DNA from: a virus
Direction: 5' to 3' (one strand)
Length of the DNA: 56,248 nt
IMG/VR virus record: IMGVR_UViG_3300027917_000053
Location: 1-56,248 of that record
Made by a program: the position numbers and the translations under genes. The notes beneath the pieces are model-generated. The model did not search any database and had not been told where the DNA came from. It saw nothing but the letters and a program-made list of their open reading frames with translations. Below are positions 9,018 to 17,469 of this stretch, piece by piece. Within the stretch, counting starts at the first letter, position 1; each line of letters opens with the position of its first letter.

Positions 9018-9028
9018 ATATTTATATA
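9016..9028 (+). promoter_or_regulatory. Second copy of AT-rich 13-mer
   Basis: AGATATTTATATA, identical to 1259-1271, starts in the stop codon region of the preceding gene and lies 82 bases before the gp26-like start. It could mark a promoter for the baseplate gene block. Two copies only, so support is modest. Confidence 0.3.
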
Positions 9029-9109
9029 GAGTCAAGCAGCACTAAAAGGTTATAAATCATTTTAGATAAGGGATTGAATTAAACCAATCTTTAAAAGGAG
9101 ATAGAGGAA

Positions 9110-9916
9110 ATGTTTAAAGGTTACGAAAACATTGCTTTACCCGAATATGAAGTAATAACACCACAAACTTTACTCTCATTTACTGTCAGAAGTATGACGG
9201 TTCAAGAAGAGGAAAGGCTAAAATCAAGTTTAGTCACTCCTACCAAAATTACCGAACATTTGAATAGATGTATCTATGATCTCATAGTAAGGAAACCTGA
9301 AGAAATAGTTGACTTCAAAGCATTTGAGCGATTATTGACTACTAAAGATAGAGAAGCCTTATTATTTGGTATTTATCATACTACTTACGATGAGTTAAGG
9401 AATTATGATATCACTTGTAAAGAATGTGATAAAGTATATCCAGTTACGGTAAAAGCAACTTCTACCTTTAATATAGAACTTTTTCCAGAGGGGCAAAAGG
9501 TTTTGGATGTAAAAGTTCCTATAGATTTAAAAATCTTAAAGGGTGTTAAAGTTACTATTAAGCAACCTAGTTTAGCAGATGAAATGGATGTTCTTTCGGC
9601 TTTTAGCTCAAGTAAAAATAGCGAGGTAGTAACTGATAGTATTCCTGTTGAAAAGATTGAGCAAATTATTCCTAGTAAACAAGGTGAAAAGGAAAAACCA
9701 CCTTCTGTTTGGACTGAACGTCATGATATTATAGATGCTATAATGGCAATGCCTCCATCCGATAGAAGGTTAATAAATAAAGAGTATGAAGACAATTTTG
9801 GGAAATATAGTATAAGTCTCAAAATGAAGTCTTATTGTCCATTTTGTAGGGCAGAGCAGGATTCAAATATTGATTTGGTAACACAATTTTTTCGTATGGT
9901 GTACGGATCCGCGTAG
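9110..9916 (+). CDS. Baseplate hub assembly protein, T4 gp26-like
   Basis: Encodes 268 residues with an AAAGGAG ribosome site. The pattern fits the T4_baseplate family (gp26-type): a helical first third, a CKECDKVYPVTV knuckle in the middle, a KVTIKQPS strand, a helical MPPSDRRLI segment, and a C-terminal CPFCRAEQDSNIDLVTQFFR knuckle. The two CxxC pairs probably bind one zinc. In T4 this protein helps assemble the central baseplate hub. The frame ends shortly after a T6 run at 9887-9892, where a +1 shift would join it to the next reading frame. Confidence 0.6.
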   Translation: MFKGYENIALPEYEVITPQTLLSFTVRSMTVQEEERLKSSLVTPTKITEHLNRCIYDLIVRKPEEIVDFKAFERLLTTKDREALLFGIYHTTYDELRNYDITCKECDKVYPVTVKATSTFNIELFPEGQKVLDVKVPIDLKILKGVKVTIKQPSLADEMDVLSAFSSSKNSEVVTDSIPVEKIEQIIPSKQGEKEKPPSVWTERHDIIDAIMAMPPSDRRLINKEYEDNFGKYSISLKMKSYCPFCRAEQDSNIDLVTQFFRMVYGSA

Positions 9917-9962
9917 AATCGAAGAATACCGAAAGGTACTTTCTGACAATATCTTCGCGGCT

Positions 9963-10091
9963 ATGGAGTTGATGCATCTTCAATATTCTGAAGTTATGTG
10001 TATGCCAGTAAAAAGGTTTTATGATATGTTGGAATGGAAAACTAAACTTGAAGATGAGAAAAAGAAACTTTTACAGGAGAAAAAGACTTGA
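9963..10091 (+). CDS. gp51-like baseplate piece, likely reached by +1 frameshift
   Basis: This +1 frame is open from 9882 to the TGA at 10089-10091. From the first ATG (9963) it would give 42 residues, but no ribosome site precedes that ATG. The upstream open part (PRRIEEYRKVLSDNIFAAM) also looks coding. The frame contains MELMHLQYSEVMCMPVKRF then a charged helix, a pattern like the short gp51-type hub proteins that follow gp26 in T4-like phages. The simplest reading is a fusion made by a +1 shift at CAA-TTT-TTT-CGT. The coordinates given are the conservative ATG form. Confidence 0.5.
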   Translation: MELMHLQYSEVMCMPVKRFYDMLEWKTKLEDEKKKLLQEKKT

Positions 10092-10513
10092 GTGGTATAG
10101 TTGATAGGTTTAACGCTTTAGTTAAGGGGAAAAAGAAAACTCCTCAAGACTTTTTAGCAAATATTTCTTCTGGAGGAGATTTTACACGAGTTGAAGGAAT
10201 TAATGCTATTCTTAACTCTTGGAATAATATATTATTAACTCCTTTGGGATCGTATTTGGATGATCCTACTTATGGATCAGAGTTATACAGTATGATTTTT
10301 GAACCTGCAGACATGGATACACAAGAAAGAATAATTACCGAGGTTAGGGATAGACTAACTAGAGTTGACGATAGGGCTAGTATTATCAATATTGATGTGA
10401 TTTGGAAAGCTAATCAAAAAGCATTTGATGTTACTATTTTAGTTTCCTATTTGGGAGAAGAGCAAGAGTTAGTAGTTACTATTTCTGAAGGTTCTTATAT
10501 TAAGTATATGTAA
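10088..10513 (+). CDS. Baseplate wedge protein, gp25-like
   Basis: Encodes 141 residues from a TTG start that overlaps the previous TGA (TTGA), with AGGAG upstream; the two are likely coupled. It matches the GPW/gp25 family: NSWNNILLTPLGSYLDDPTYGS, IFEPAD, an ITEVRDRLTRVDDRASI segment and C-terminal strands. In T4 and P2-like phages this protein joins the baseplate wedge to the sheath initiation complex. Length is normal for the family. Confidence 0.88.
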   Translation: MSGIVDRFNALVKGKKKTPQDFLANISSGGDFTRVEGINAILNSWNNILLTPLGSYLDDPTYGSELYSMIFEPADMDTQERIITEVRDRLTRVDDRASIINIDVIWKANQKAFDVTILVSYLGEEQELVVTISEGSYIKYM

Positions 10514-10527
10514 AGGGGAATAATATA

Positions 10528-11073
10528 ATGGATAAGTTATACTTTGCTGCAGTTAAAATGTATAAAGGACTTTTCAGGAAAAAGTTCGAAAAAAATAATA
10601 TGATTCTTGTAGTCCCTACCAAGGGAAGATTCAGCTTAGTTTTGGGGTACATGGGAAATTTTGAAAATCTTAATACTGGAGAAGATTATAAGTTAGCAGT
10701 ACTTATCCAATATTTACCCAAAGTGTTAATAGATAATTTCTTTACTACAGTTAAAGAAACTTATTCTGAAAATTTTGTAATGTTAGACGATGTAAAAGTC
10801 ACTTCTATTAAAGCTAATCCTGATGGTTCTTCAGTTCAAGTGAAAGTTGAGAAAGGAAGTTATCTAAAAGGAAGTTTAACCTTTAACTATCTACCTAATA
10901 TCTCAGATACTTCACATAGAATATATTCAGTAGAAGGATATATGCCTGATTTATTTTATGAAGAAAATCTAGAGATGCATACTATCCCATTGAAAGCAAG
11001 TGATATTAAGAGTCAATACCATGCTTTTCTCAATATGACTAAAGCAGGAACTGAATTTAATATTAGGAAATAA
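10528..11073 (+). CDS. Putative baseplate protein, unknown
   Basis: Encodes 181 residues with an AGGGGAA ribosome site. It is a mixed alpha/beta protein with many beta-type segments and no membrane segment or Cys motif. It lies between gp25-like and gp6-like genes, so a baseplate or tail-fibre-attachment role is inferred from position alone. No family was recognised. Confidence 0.6.
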   Translation: MDKLYFAAVKMYKGLFRKKFEKNNMILVVPTKGRFSLVLGYMGNFENLNTGEDYKLAVLIQYLPKVLIDNFFTTVKETYSENFVMLDDVKVTSIKANPDGSSVQVKVEKGSYLKGSLTFNYLPNISDTSHRIYSVEGYMPDLFYEENLEMHTIPLKASDIKSQYHAFLNMTKAGTEFNIRK

Positions 11074-11077
11074 TATA

Positions 11078-11299
11078 ATGGAAAACTTCGATAAAGTATT
11101 CAATGAAGTATTAACCGAGTTTCTTAGATATCAAGGACCTACAGGGGATGAGAATTTTTCAATGCCCTTTATAAGGTATAAACTTGAAATGCCTCAAAGT
11201 GAAAGAGATAGTATAGCAGGAGTATTGAAGAAAGATTTACAAGGTAAACCTGACTATATAGTTAAATCAATTGACTTAAAAGACCAAGTGCTTTTTTAG
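11078..11299 (+). CDS. Small acidic protein in baseplate operon
   Basis: Encodes 73 residues, 4 bases after the previous stop (TAATATAATG). It is mostly helical with FDKVFNEVLTEFLRY at the N-terminus. No conserved motif was recognised. The tight spacing shows it is co-translated with the neighbouring baseplate genes; it may be a small structural or chaperone protein. Confidence 0.6.
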   Translation: MENFDKVFNEVLTEFLRYQGPTGDENFSMPFIRYKLEMPQSERDSIAGVLKKDLQGKPDYIVKSIDLKDQVLF

Positions 11300-11318
11300 A
11301 ATAGGATTTTAGAAAAAT

Positions 11319-11969
11319 ATGAATACACAACTTTGGTTAAGGCTTTATGATTATATAGATGACTATCTCCATTTGGTATATAAATACTATTCTAAAGACG
11401 CAGTTGCCTATCCAGTTACCTATTATAATTTAGATACAGTAAACACAGTTTGGGAAGATGAGAAACTTATGGGTGGTTCATATGACTTAGTGGGTCAGTA
11501 TACTGGAGTAAAATGGAACAAAATATTACTACTTCCTGTGTATTTCCCAGAAGAGATAAGAACTGCTTTCAACGCAGAAGAAAGAGGATTAATTAAGGAA
11601 AACGAAACCACTATAGTTATTCCCTCAGAGTATGGGATAACTCCATACGCTCATGATATGATTAAATTGTCTCAAGATGTTCTTAGACCAACGAATGATA
11701 TATATCCAATATTTGAAGTGACTGGAGTAGAGAAATCGGTAAATACAGATTTAACTTTTTGGAAAATGCGTGTTGAAATACATGAGTCAATTACTGCTAC
11801 TCAAATAAGTAATCAAGTTTCAGCTAGGTTTGTTTTCTTTAATTATACCAAGAAAATATATCCGATAGCAACTGCTCAATTTTTACAGAAACTGATGACT
11901 AAGTCAGATACATTAAACACTAGGTTAAAGAACCTTTATGATGAAAATAGTGGACTTTATTTTTTATAA
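11319..11969 (+). CDS. Putative baseplate or neck structural protein
   Basis: Encodes 216 residues. It has a helical start, then TVWEDEKLMGGSYDLVGQYTGVKW and KILLLPVYFPEEI strands, and a long C-terminal helix. The mixture resembles structural proteins of T4-type phages, but no exact family can be named. It is placed between the small acidic gene and the ninth TM-family paralog, in the baseplate cluster. Confidence 0.55.
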   Translation: MNTQLWLRLYDYIDDYLHLVYKYYSKDAVAYPVTYYNLDTVNTVWEDEKLMGGSYDLVGQYTGVKWNKILLLPVYFPEEIRTAFNAEERGLIKENETTIVIPSEYGITPYAHDMIKLSQDVLRPTNDIYPIFEVTGVEKSVNTDLTFWKMRVEIHESITATQISNQVSARFVFFNYTKKIYPIATAQFLQKLMTKSDTLNTRLKNLYDENSGLYFL

Positions 11970-11983
11970 AGGAGGAGAATTAA

Positions 11984-12436
11984 ATGCACCCGATTACCGA
12001 AACATATCAATTTCTAAGTGATGCCAGGTGTGCTTTAGGTATTGCTACAAAAAAAGAAAAGTTCTTCACGAATGAAGCAACTGACTATGAAATTCTATAT
12101 TATATTTTCGAAGGAAAGTTACCTAATCATAAAAATGATCCTATAATGGAGTCAGCTTATTTGGAGCAAATCAATAAAGAATTAGGTCTTTCTCTAGTTC
12201 CTTTGAGTGAGTTTAAGTTAACTTCTCAACGAAATATTATGGAACATATAGTTAATAATAATTTACTGAGTGAAGGAATTATTAAACCTTCCGTAGCAGG
12301 ACCAAGTGAAAAGACTATGGAGATCATTAGAAGATGGAGAGAAAGATCTAAAAAGATGAAAAAACCAGGAACTACTTTTGCTTCAAGATATGGTGGTGCT
12401 TTACAGAGACTTCAAAAGATTGCTAAAGTTGATTAA
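11984..12436 (+). CDS. Paralogous family protein 9, N-terminal domain only
   Basis: Encodes 150 residues. The shared N-terminal domain is complete (FLSDARCAL, NEATDYEILYYI, LPNHKNDPIMESAYL, LVPLSEFKLTSQR) and ends at NNNLLSEGI. After that comes only a short basic tail (RRWRERSKKMKK); the membrane segment and four-Cys domain are absent. Finding the domain alone, inside the baseplate operon, shows it is an independent module. A GGAGGAG ribosome site is present. Confidence 0.82.
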   Translation: MHPITETYQFLSDARCALGIATKKEKFFTNEATDYEILYYIFEGKLPNHKNDPIMESAYLEQINKELGLSLVPLSEFKLTSQRNIMEHIVNNNLLSEGIIKPSVAGPSEKTMEIIRRWRERSKKMKKPGTTFASRYGGALQRLQKIAKVD

Positions 12437-12470
12437 TTTTATAGTATAATACATATAAAGGAAATAGAAA

Positions 12471-15032
12471 ATGACAGTACAGTCTACCCAGATTTACTCG
12501 TCTCGAGATAATACTAGAAACCAAATTATCTCGTATTTACAAGACTATTTAGAGTTAGAAAATGTTGATTTAACTAAGTCTTCTTTTTTGTCTTATTTGA
12601 TTAATATATTCTCTACGTTAACTAGTAATCTAATGTTTTTCTCCTCATCCGCTTATCAAGAGCAATTCATGACTTTAGCTCAATTACCTGAGAGTGTTTA
12701 CAATTTGTCAGCATTCTTAGGTTATAATGCTCAGATAGCAAATGCTACTCCTGCCGATGTAAGTGTTTTGTTTACCATTCCTTTGACTTTTACTTCAAGT
12801 TATGGTGATGGTCATATATCTTTTACTATCCCTGAGAACCATAAGTTTTATGCTGGAGATGTTATTTTTATTCCAACTTACTCAACCACAGTTACTATCT
12901 ATAATAATGCTACTGCCTCAATCGAAGCCACCAAGGATAATAAGAAATATAGTTTACCATTTACTATGGATACCACAAGTGCAAATTCTTTATATTTTGT
13001 ACTTCCCCTTGAGCAAAAAGAACCTAGAACTTCCTCAGAAGGGAATTCTTTTCAGTATACTATTCCTAATGATTTAGAGACTTATCAGTTTATTACTTTA
13101 GATGTCCCCTTTACTGAAGGAGAATTGACTGACATTGAAGTTTATGTCACCAATCCAGGTGAACCTAAAACTAGGTATACTAGGTATAGTAGTATTTATT
13201 TAATGGATTCAGAATCTGATGGATATGTCCTCCAAATTATCTCTTCTGGATATAGAATAATATTTGGAAATGGACTTATGGGAACTCAACCAAGAGCAGG
13301 AGCAATTGTTGATATTGAAGGTTATAAAACTTATGGAAGTAATGGAAATATTATTGCTGGATCACTTAGTTCTATGGACACGGTGTTAGTTGACGATGGT
13401 TCTACAACTGAAAAAGTTTTGGCTTATACTATAACTAATCCTTCCCCTGCTTCGGGTGGAGATGACTCAGAAGATATTGAAGAAGTAAGAAGTAGAGCAA
13501 TAGCAGGAATAACCACTTTAAACCGATTAGTTACTAGTGATGATTATTCAAAGTTTGACGAAATAGCTCCTACAACACCTATAACTGATCCAATAGCGAT
13601 TCTTAAGAGAAGTGATTTAAAAGTAAATGAAATCCAACTTTACACGAGGATAGATTTTAACGATGCTTTAGTTCCAACTAAAAATGCTATTCACACAGTT
13701 GCCGCTGGAGTGACTGAAATTCCAGCAGGAACTACAATTCCTATCACTACTTTGGACCCAGATACCAATACCTATGTAACTAATTATTATAGAAATCTAT
13801 TTGACATCACTATTGATAGGACTATTAATAATATCGCTTATTATGAATATGTAGTTGACGATGTTACTACTACTCCAGTTATTGACACAACTTATGACAT
13901 TTCCCCATTGTCATCTGATTTAATTTGCACAAGTGCTCGATTTGTAAGAACTGGTTATAGTATTGACGTTTTAGCCCCTTATTCTACCGAAGAAGCATTA
14001 ACTGGGATAACTGCAGTTTTAGTAAATAGAAATACTGGAGCAACTTATAATATGACTTTAGATGCTCCAAATGAGAGATTTACTTATACTTTTAGTAGTT
14101 ATCTACAACTTCAAGATTCACCAATTCAGTTTTATATCCAATTTTATAAAAATGGAAATCTATTTGTAAGATATACTACTACGGTTACTATTCGTCAAGA
14201 TTTAGATTATATGATGATGAGTAATATATCAACTGACTCTACTTCAACTATTGTTTACGATATTCCTGCTGTAAGTCGAGTTTGGTATAATAATTTAACT
14301 ACAACTCAACAATCTCAATTTGAAAGTATAGTTTTACAATCTTTAGTTGGTGATTTGGATTTAACTAATTATAGAATGTTAACAGATTTTACAAATATCA
14401 AATTTACCAATACCACTGGTTATATGTTTAATATGCTTTTAAATAGAACTTCGCAGGCTCAAGTTTTGGATATTGGATTGACTGCAATCCCAGTTTCTCC
14501 ATCAGTTGGTGATCGATATATAGTCACAGGAAATGAAGGTGGAGAATGGGAAAATCATCCTGGGGAGATTGCGGAATGTACTGACGCAACTGCAGTTACT
14601 TGGGCCTACACAACCCCAACTACAAATGACGTAGTATATATAGTTAGTAAGGATACAAGATATGTTTATAGTGAATTTGGATGGATTAAACCCACTTATA
14701 GTATCCCATTAATTATTAGCCTTGATGTATTCAAAACTAGAGACTACACAGGAACTGCAGCAGAGTTAATTAGTGCTATTAAAACTCAACTATTAGCAGA
14801 CTTTACTTCAAGATTTGGCTCAAATGTTGACATTTATCGAAGTGAAATAATAGAAAGTGTTATGGGTGTTACTGGAGTTTCTTATTGTAGACTTTTGAGA
14901 CCAAAATCAGATATTTTCTTTAATTTTGAAACTACTGATTTAACTCAAGCCCAACTACTTAGGTATAGTCCAGAATATGTTTATTTCACTTCTTCTTCAA
15001 TAAATGTCAACGTAGTTGGAGCGACAAGTTAA
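12471..15032 (+). CDS. Baseplate wedge protein, gp6/J-like
   Basis: Encodes 853 residues. The N-terminus (RNQIISYLQDYLELENVDLTK across two segments, then STLTSNLMFFSSSAYQEQF) and the central EEVRSRAIAGITTLNRL with VTSDDYSKF match the baseplate J/gp6 class. Members form the ring of dimers that holds the wedges together and changes shape on contraction. Beta-rich insertions (about 420-720) look like extra Ig-like domains. The gene ends with TAA just before the next ATG. Confidence 0.78.
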   Translation: MTVQSTQIYSSRDNTRNQIISYLQDYLELENVDLTKSSFLSYLINIFSTLTSNLMFFSSSAYQEQFMTLAQLPESVYNLSAFLGYNAQIANATPADVSVLFTIPLTFTSSYGDGHISFTIPENHKFYAGDVIFIPTYSTTVTIYNNATASIEATKDNKKYSLPFTMDTTSANSLYFVLPLEQKEPRTSSEGNSFQYTIPNDLETYQFITLDVPFTEGELTDIEVYVTNPGEPKTRYTRYSSIYLMDSESDGYVLQIISSGYRIIFGNGLMGTQPRAGAIVDIEGYKTYGSNGNIIAGSLSSMDTVLVDDGSTTEKVLAYTITNPSPASGGDDSEDIEEVRSRAIAGITTLNRLVTSDDYSKFDEIAPTTPITDPIAILKRSDLKVNEIQLYTRIDFNDALVPTKNAIHTVAAGVTEIPAGTTIPITTLDPDTNTYVTNYYRNLFDITIDRTINNIAYYEYVVDDVTTTPVIDTTYDISPLSSDLICTSARFVRTGYSIDVLAPYSTEEALTGITAVLVNRNTGATYNMTLDAPNERFTYTFSSYLQLQDSPIQFYIQFYKNGNLFVRYTTTVTIRQDLDYMMMSNISTDSTSTIVYDIPAVSRVWYNNLTTTQQSQFESIVLQSLVGDLDLTNYRMLTDFTNIKFTNTTGYMFNMLLNRTSQAQVLDIGLTAIPVSPSVGDRYIVTGNEGGEWENHPGEIAECTDATAVTWAYTTPTTNDVVYIVSKDTRYVYSEFGWIKPTYSIPLIISLDVFKTRDYTGTAAELISAIKTQLLADFTSRFGSNVDIYRSEIIESVMGVTGVSYCRLLRPKSDIFFNFETTDLTQAQLLRYSPEYVYFTSSSINVNVVGATS

Positions 15033-15033
15033 A

Positions 15034-16149
15034 ATGAATATTGAGGAAATTAAAGAGGGTATATCAGAGAAAGGTCGGCAACTTCGATCTTATATTATCA
15101 GAGTAACTAGCGAGGAATTAAGTCAATTATCAGAACCTTGCTATTATCCAAAATTACATAGGTATTATTATGAACTATTAAATCTTTGTAAACTCACAGA
15201 AAAAGAATTAAAAATCTTTATTAAAGATACTTACTTTGATACTAAAGCAAGACATTTCTTATTGATTAATGAACCTTATACTAATCTTATACTTATAATG
15301 TATAAGTATTTTTTAGATGGAAAAGATTTAGTGGCAGCTCAAACTTGTATGATATTTCTTCATCTTAAATTCTATTCCAGTGTTATGAATATCAATATTA
15401 AGTATTGTAATCCCCCCGTTTTTAAAGCTGCTTTAGATAATGTTTCTCGAGCCCACCTATTTAGAAGGGAAAAAACAATTGCTAATTCTCTAATGTATTT
15501 ATCCGACCAGATATCTAGAGCATATAGAAAAGATATAGAAGAGTGGGATGTTGAAAGAATAATCCGACTAATTCAAGAGGCTAGAAGTAGAATATCTCAA
15601 AGTGTAAAATCATTTGCTAAAATCTATTATGATATAGCAAAAGGAAAAGGTGGATATAAAGCACCCCCTGAGTATGAAGAAGAGGAAGAACCATTTTCCA
15701 TGCAAGCTGAAGAGCAAGGAAGAAGACTTATAGATGGGGTAGTTCAAGACATCACTATGTATAAGAATATTGATTTAAGGGCAAGAGATGAGGCAAAAAA
15801 ATTAACGAAGATTAGTTCCACTACAGCCAAAAGATTGACTGAAGTGATGGGAAATCCAAAATTCTCTGAAAACATTTCATTATGTTTAAGTCTATTTCTT
15901 AGAGGACTTAAGAATATTTCCAACCTATGCAAGAGTGACTATTTTGATTATGTAAGAGGGTTAATGGCAGTAAAAAGATCAACTAAACCTATTTACTTTA
16001 AGCAGGAAGTGAATAAGTTAACTAAACTTTTATGCGCTGAATTTCGTTATCTCTCTACATATGAGAAACTTAGTGCTCAGTCAAAATTTATGACCAACCT
16101 ATTTATCGCTTTTTATATTACTATGTTTCTTAGAAATAAAGTATGTTAA
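15034..16149 (+). CDS. Large helical protein at end of + operon, unknown
   Basis: Encodes 371 residues from ATG 15034; GGAG at 15018-15021 favours this over the in-frame TTG at 15016. It is mostly helical with a charged EYEEEEEPF linker near the middle. Its position at the end of the baseplate operon suggests a virion or assembly protein. Its stop overlaps the stop of the convergent gene on the other strand (16146-16149), leaving no room for a separate terminator. Confidence 0.65.
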   Translation: MNIEEIKEGISEKGRQLRSYIIRVTSEELSQLSEPCYYPKLHRYYYELLNLCKLTEKELKIFIKDTYFDTKARHFLLINEPYTNLILIMYKYFLDGKDLVAAQTCMIFLHLKFYSSVMNINIKYCNPPVFKAALDNVSRAHLFRREKTIANSLMYLSDQISRAYRKDIEEWDVERIIRLIQEARSRISQSVKSFAKIYYDIAKGKGGYKAPPEYEEEEEPFSMQAEEQGRRLIDGVVQDITMYKNIDLRARDEAKKLTKISSTTAKRLTEVMGNPKFSENISLCLSLFLRGLKNISNLCKSDYFDYVRGLMAVKRSTKPIYFKQEVNKLTKLLCAEFRYLSTYEKLSAQSKFMTNLFIAFYITMFLRNKVC

Positions 16150-17432
16150 GCAGTTGCAGTTTTCAAATCATTTATAACTTGAGGGTTTTGAGCTTCTATA
16201 TCATTTTTTCTTGTTAAATCGTTTGAAGAAGTCCTTGTTCCTGGAGGAGTTGACATATCTGCTGGTGTCTCGGGAACTCTAGCACTGGAAATCTCAGGAG
16301 TATATTTTATTTCTTGAAAAGTAAATTGCTGACTTCCATTAAGAGTTTTAGCATAATTAACCAAAGTTGGAAAATCTAAAGCATCACCAGGACCTTGGAC
16401 TAAAGTTCCATAAAGATTTCCAAATTCTATTCTAACATCAATCATTCCTATACCTTTATTCATTCCATAAAGTCCTTGATCACCACCTTTAATTATATTA
16501 ATACTTGAGACAAAAGCTGATGGTAATCCAAAAACTCCAGGACAATCAACTTTACATAAATAAGGATAATGGAATACTCCTTGGACTTTTTCGCCAGTAT
16601 GTTCATCAGTTGGAGCTTTTGGTAAAACTAATAAAAGTAAAGCTATTAAAGGAGCAATAATAAATCTCTCAGTTGCCGATTTACTTGCTGGGTTAGGATT
16701 ATATAATCTAACCGTTATAGCATACGAAACACTATAATTACTATTTTTCCAAACTTGAGGCAAATCAATTCGTCCACCAGCTAAAACTCGACTCCCTGCA
16801 CTTATTAGACTTCTAAAACTTCTACCTAAATTAGCATTTTGTTTCCCTATATTTTCAGCAAGAGTATTCAAACCCGATGTCGCAGCATTTTCAACTACCC
16901 CCACACCTTTTCCTATAAGTCCCCCAAGACCAGCCTCTCCTTTTCCTACAAAAGCATTTTTAAGTTGCGAAAATGCACTTCCTATATCAGTGGAACCTAA
17001 CATAAAACTTAATTCTCCAACTCCACCCGAAACAACATCAGCCATCTTCTCAAGAAAAGATTGACCGTATTCTGAGGAGAAAGTTTCTGAGGGGAAATTC
17101 TCTGCTAAAAATCCCACATGTAGTGGATAATTTACTGGAACCCATGTTTCTAAAACTTCACGTATAGTATCGTAATAGTCTTTCTTAAAATCTTTTTTTC
17201 CTTCTTCTTTATCTAAAGTAAAAACATGAATTCCTCCAGTAAGATGTTGTCTGCATGGATAAATTTTTACTATAGGTAACATGTTTAATCTTATTTGCTC
17301 GGAAGCATTCAACTCTGCGGCAGGAGGAAGTCCAATTGGATTAGTTGGCGATCCTATTGATTTTTGGTTAAATCCAACTTCTCTATTTCTTAATGGACTT
17401 GATTTATCAAGTGGTAATTTATAGGTTGCCAT
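16146..17432 (-). CDS. Baseplate tail-tube junction protein, gp48/gp54-like
   Basis: Encodes 428 residues. The segment VWKNSNYSVSYAITVRLYN, then SATERFIIAPLIALLLLVLP, then a PGVFGLPSAFV and MIDVRIEFGNLY stretch, is the layout of baseplate tube-initiator proteins in T4-type and jumbo phages. These cap the baseplate and start tube polymerisation. A Gly/Ala-rich middle (about 120-210) may insert into the tube lumen. Directly upstream is the tape measure gene, as expected for proteins of the tube-baseplate junction. Confidence 0.6.
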   Translation of the reverse strand: MATYKLPLDKSSPLRNREVGFNQKSIGSPTNPIGLPPAAELNASEQIRLNMLPIVKIYPCRQHLTGGIHVFTLDKEEGKKDFKKDYYDTIREVLETWVPVNYPLHVGFLAENFPSETFSSEYGQSFLEKMADVVSGGVGELSFMLGSTDIGSAFSQLKNAFVGKGEAGLGGLIGKGVGVVENAATSGLNTLAENIGKQNANLGRSFRSLISAGSRVLAGGRIDLPQVWKNSNYSVSYAITVRLYNPNPASKSATERFIIAPLIALLLLVLPKAPTDEHTGEKVQGVFHYPYLCKVDCPGVFGLPSAFVSSINIIKGGDQGLYGMNKGIGMIDVRIEFGNLYGTLVQGPGDALDFPTLVNYAKTLNGSQQFTFQEIKYTPEISSARVPETPADMSTPPGTRTSSNDLTRKNDIEAQNPQVINDLKTATA

Positions 17433-17469
17433 CCTTTTATTTTCCTTTTAAATCCTAGTTTTTAATAAA

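Noticed and set aside
15016-15033. TTG start at 15016 for the 15034 gene
   Set aside because: It would overlap the previous coding end and has no ribosome site; ATG 15034 has GGAG upstream.
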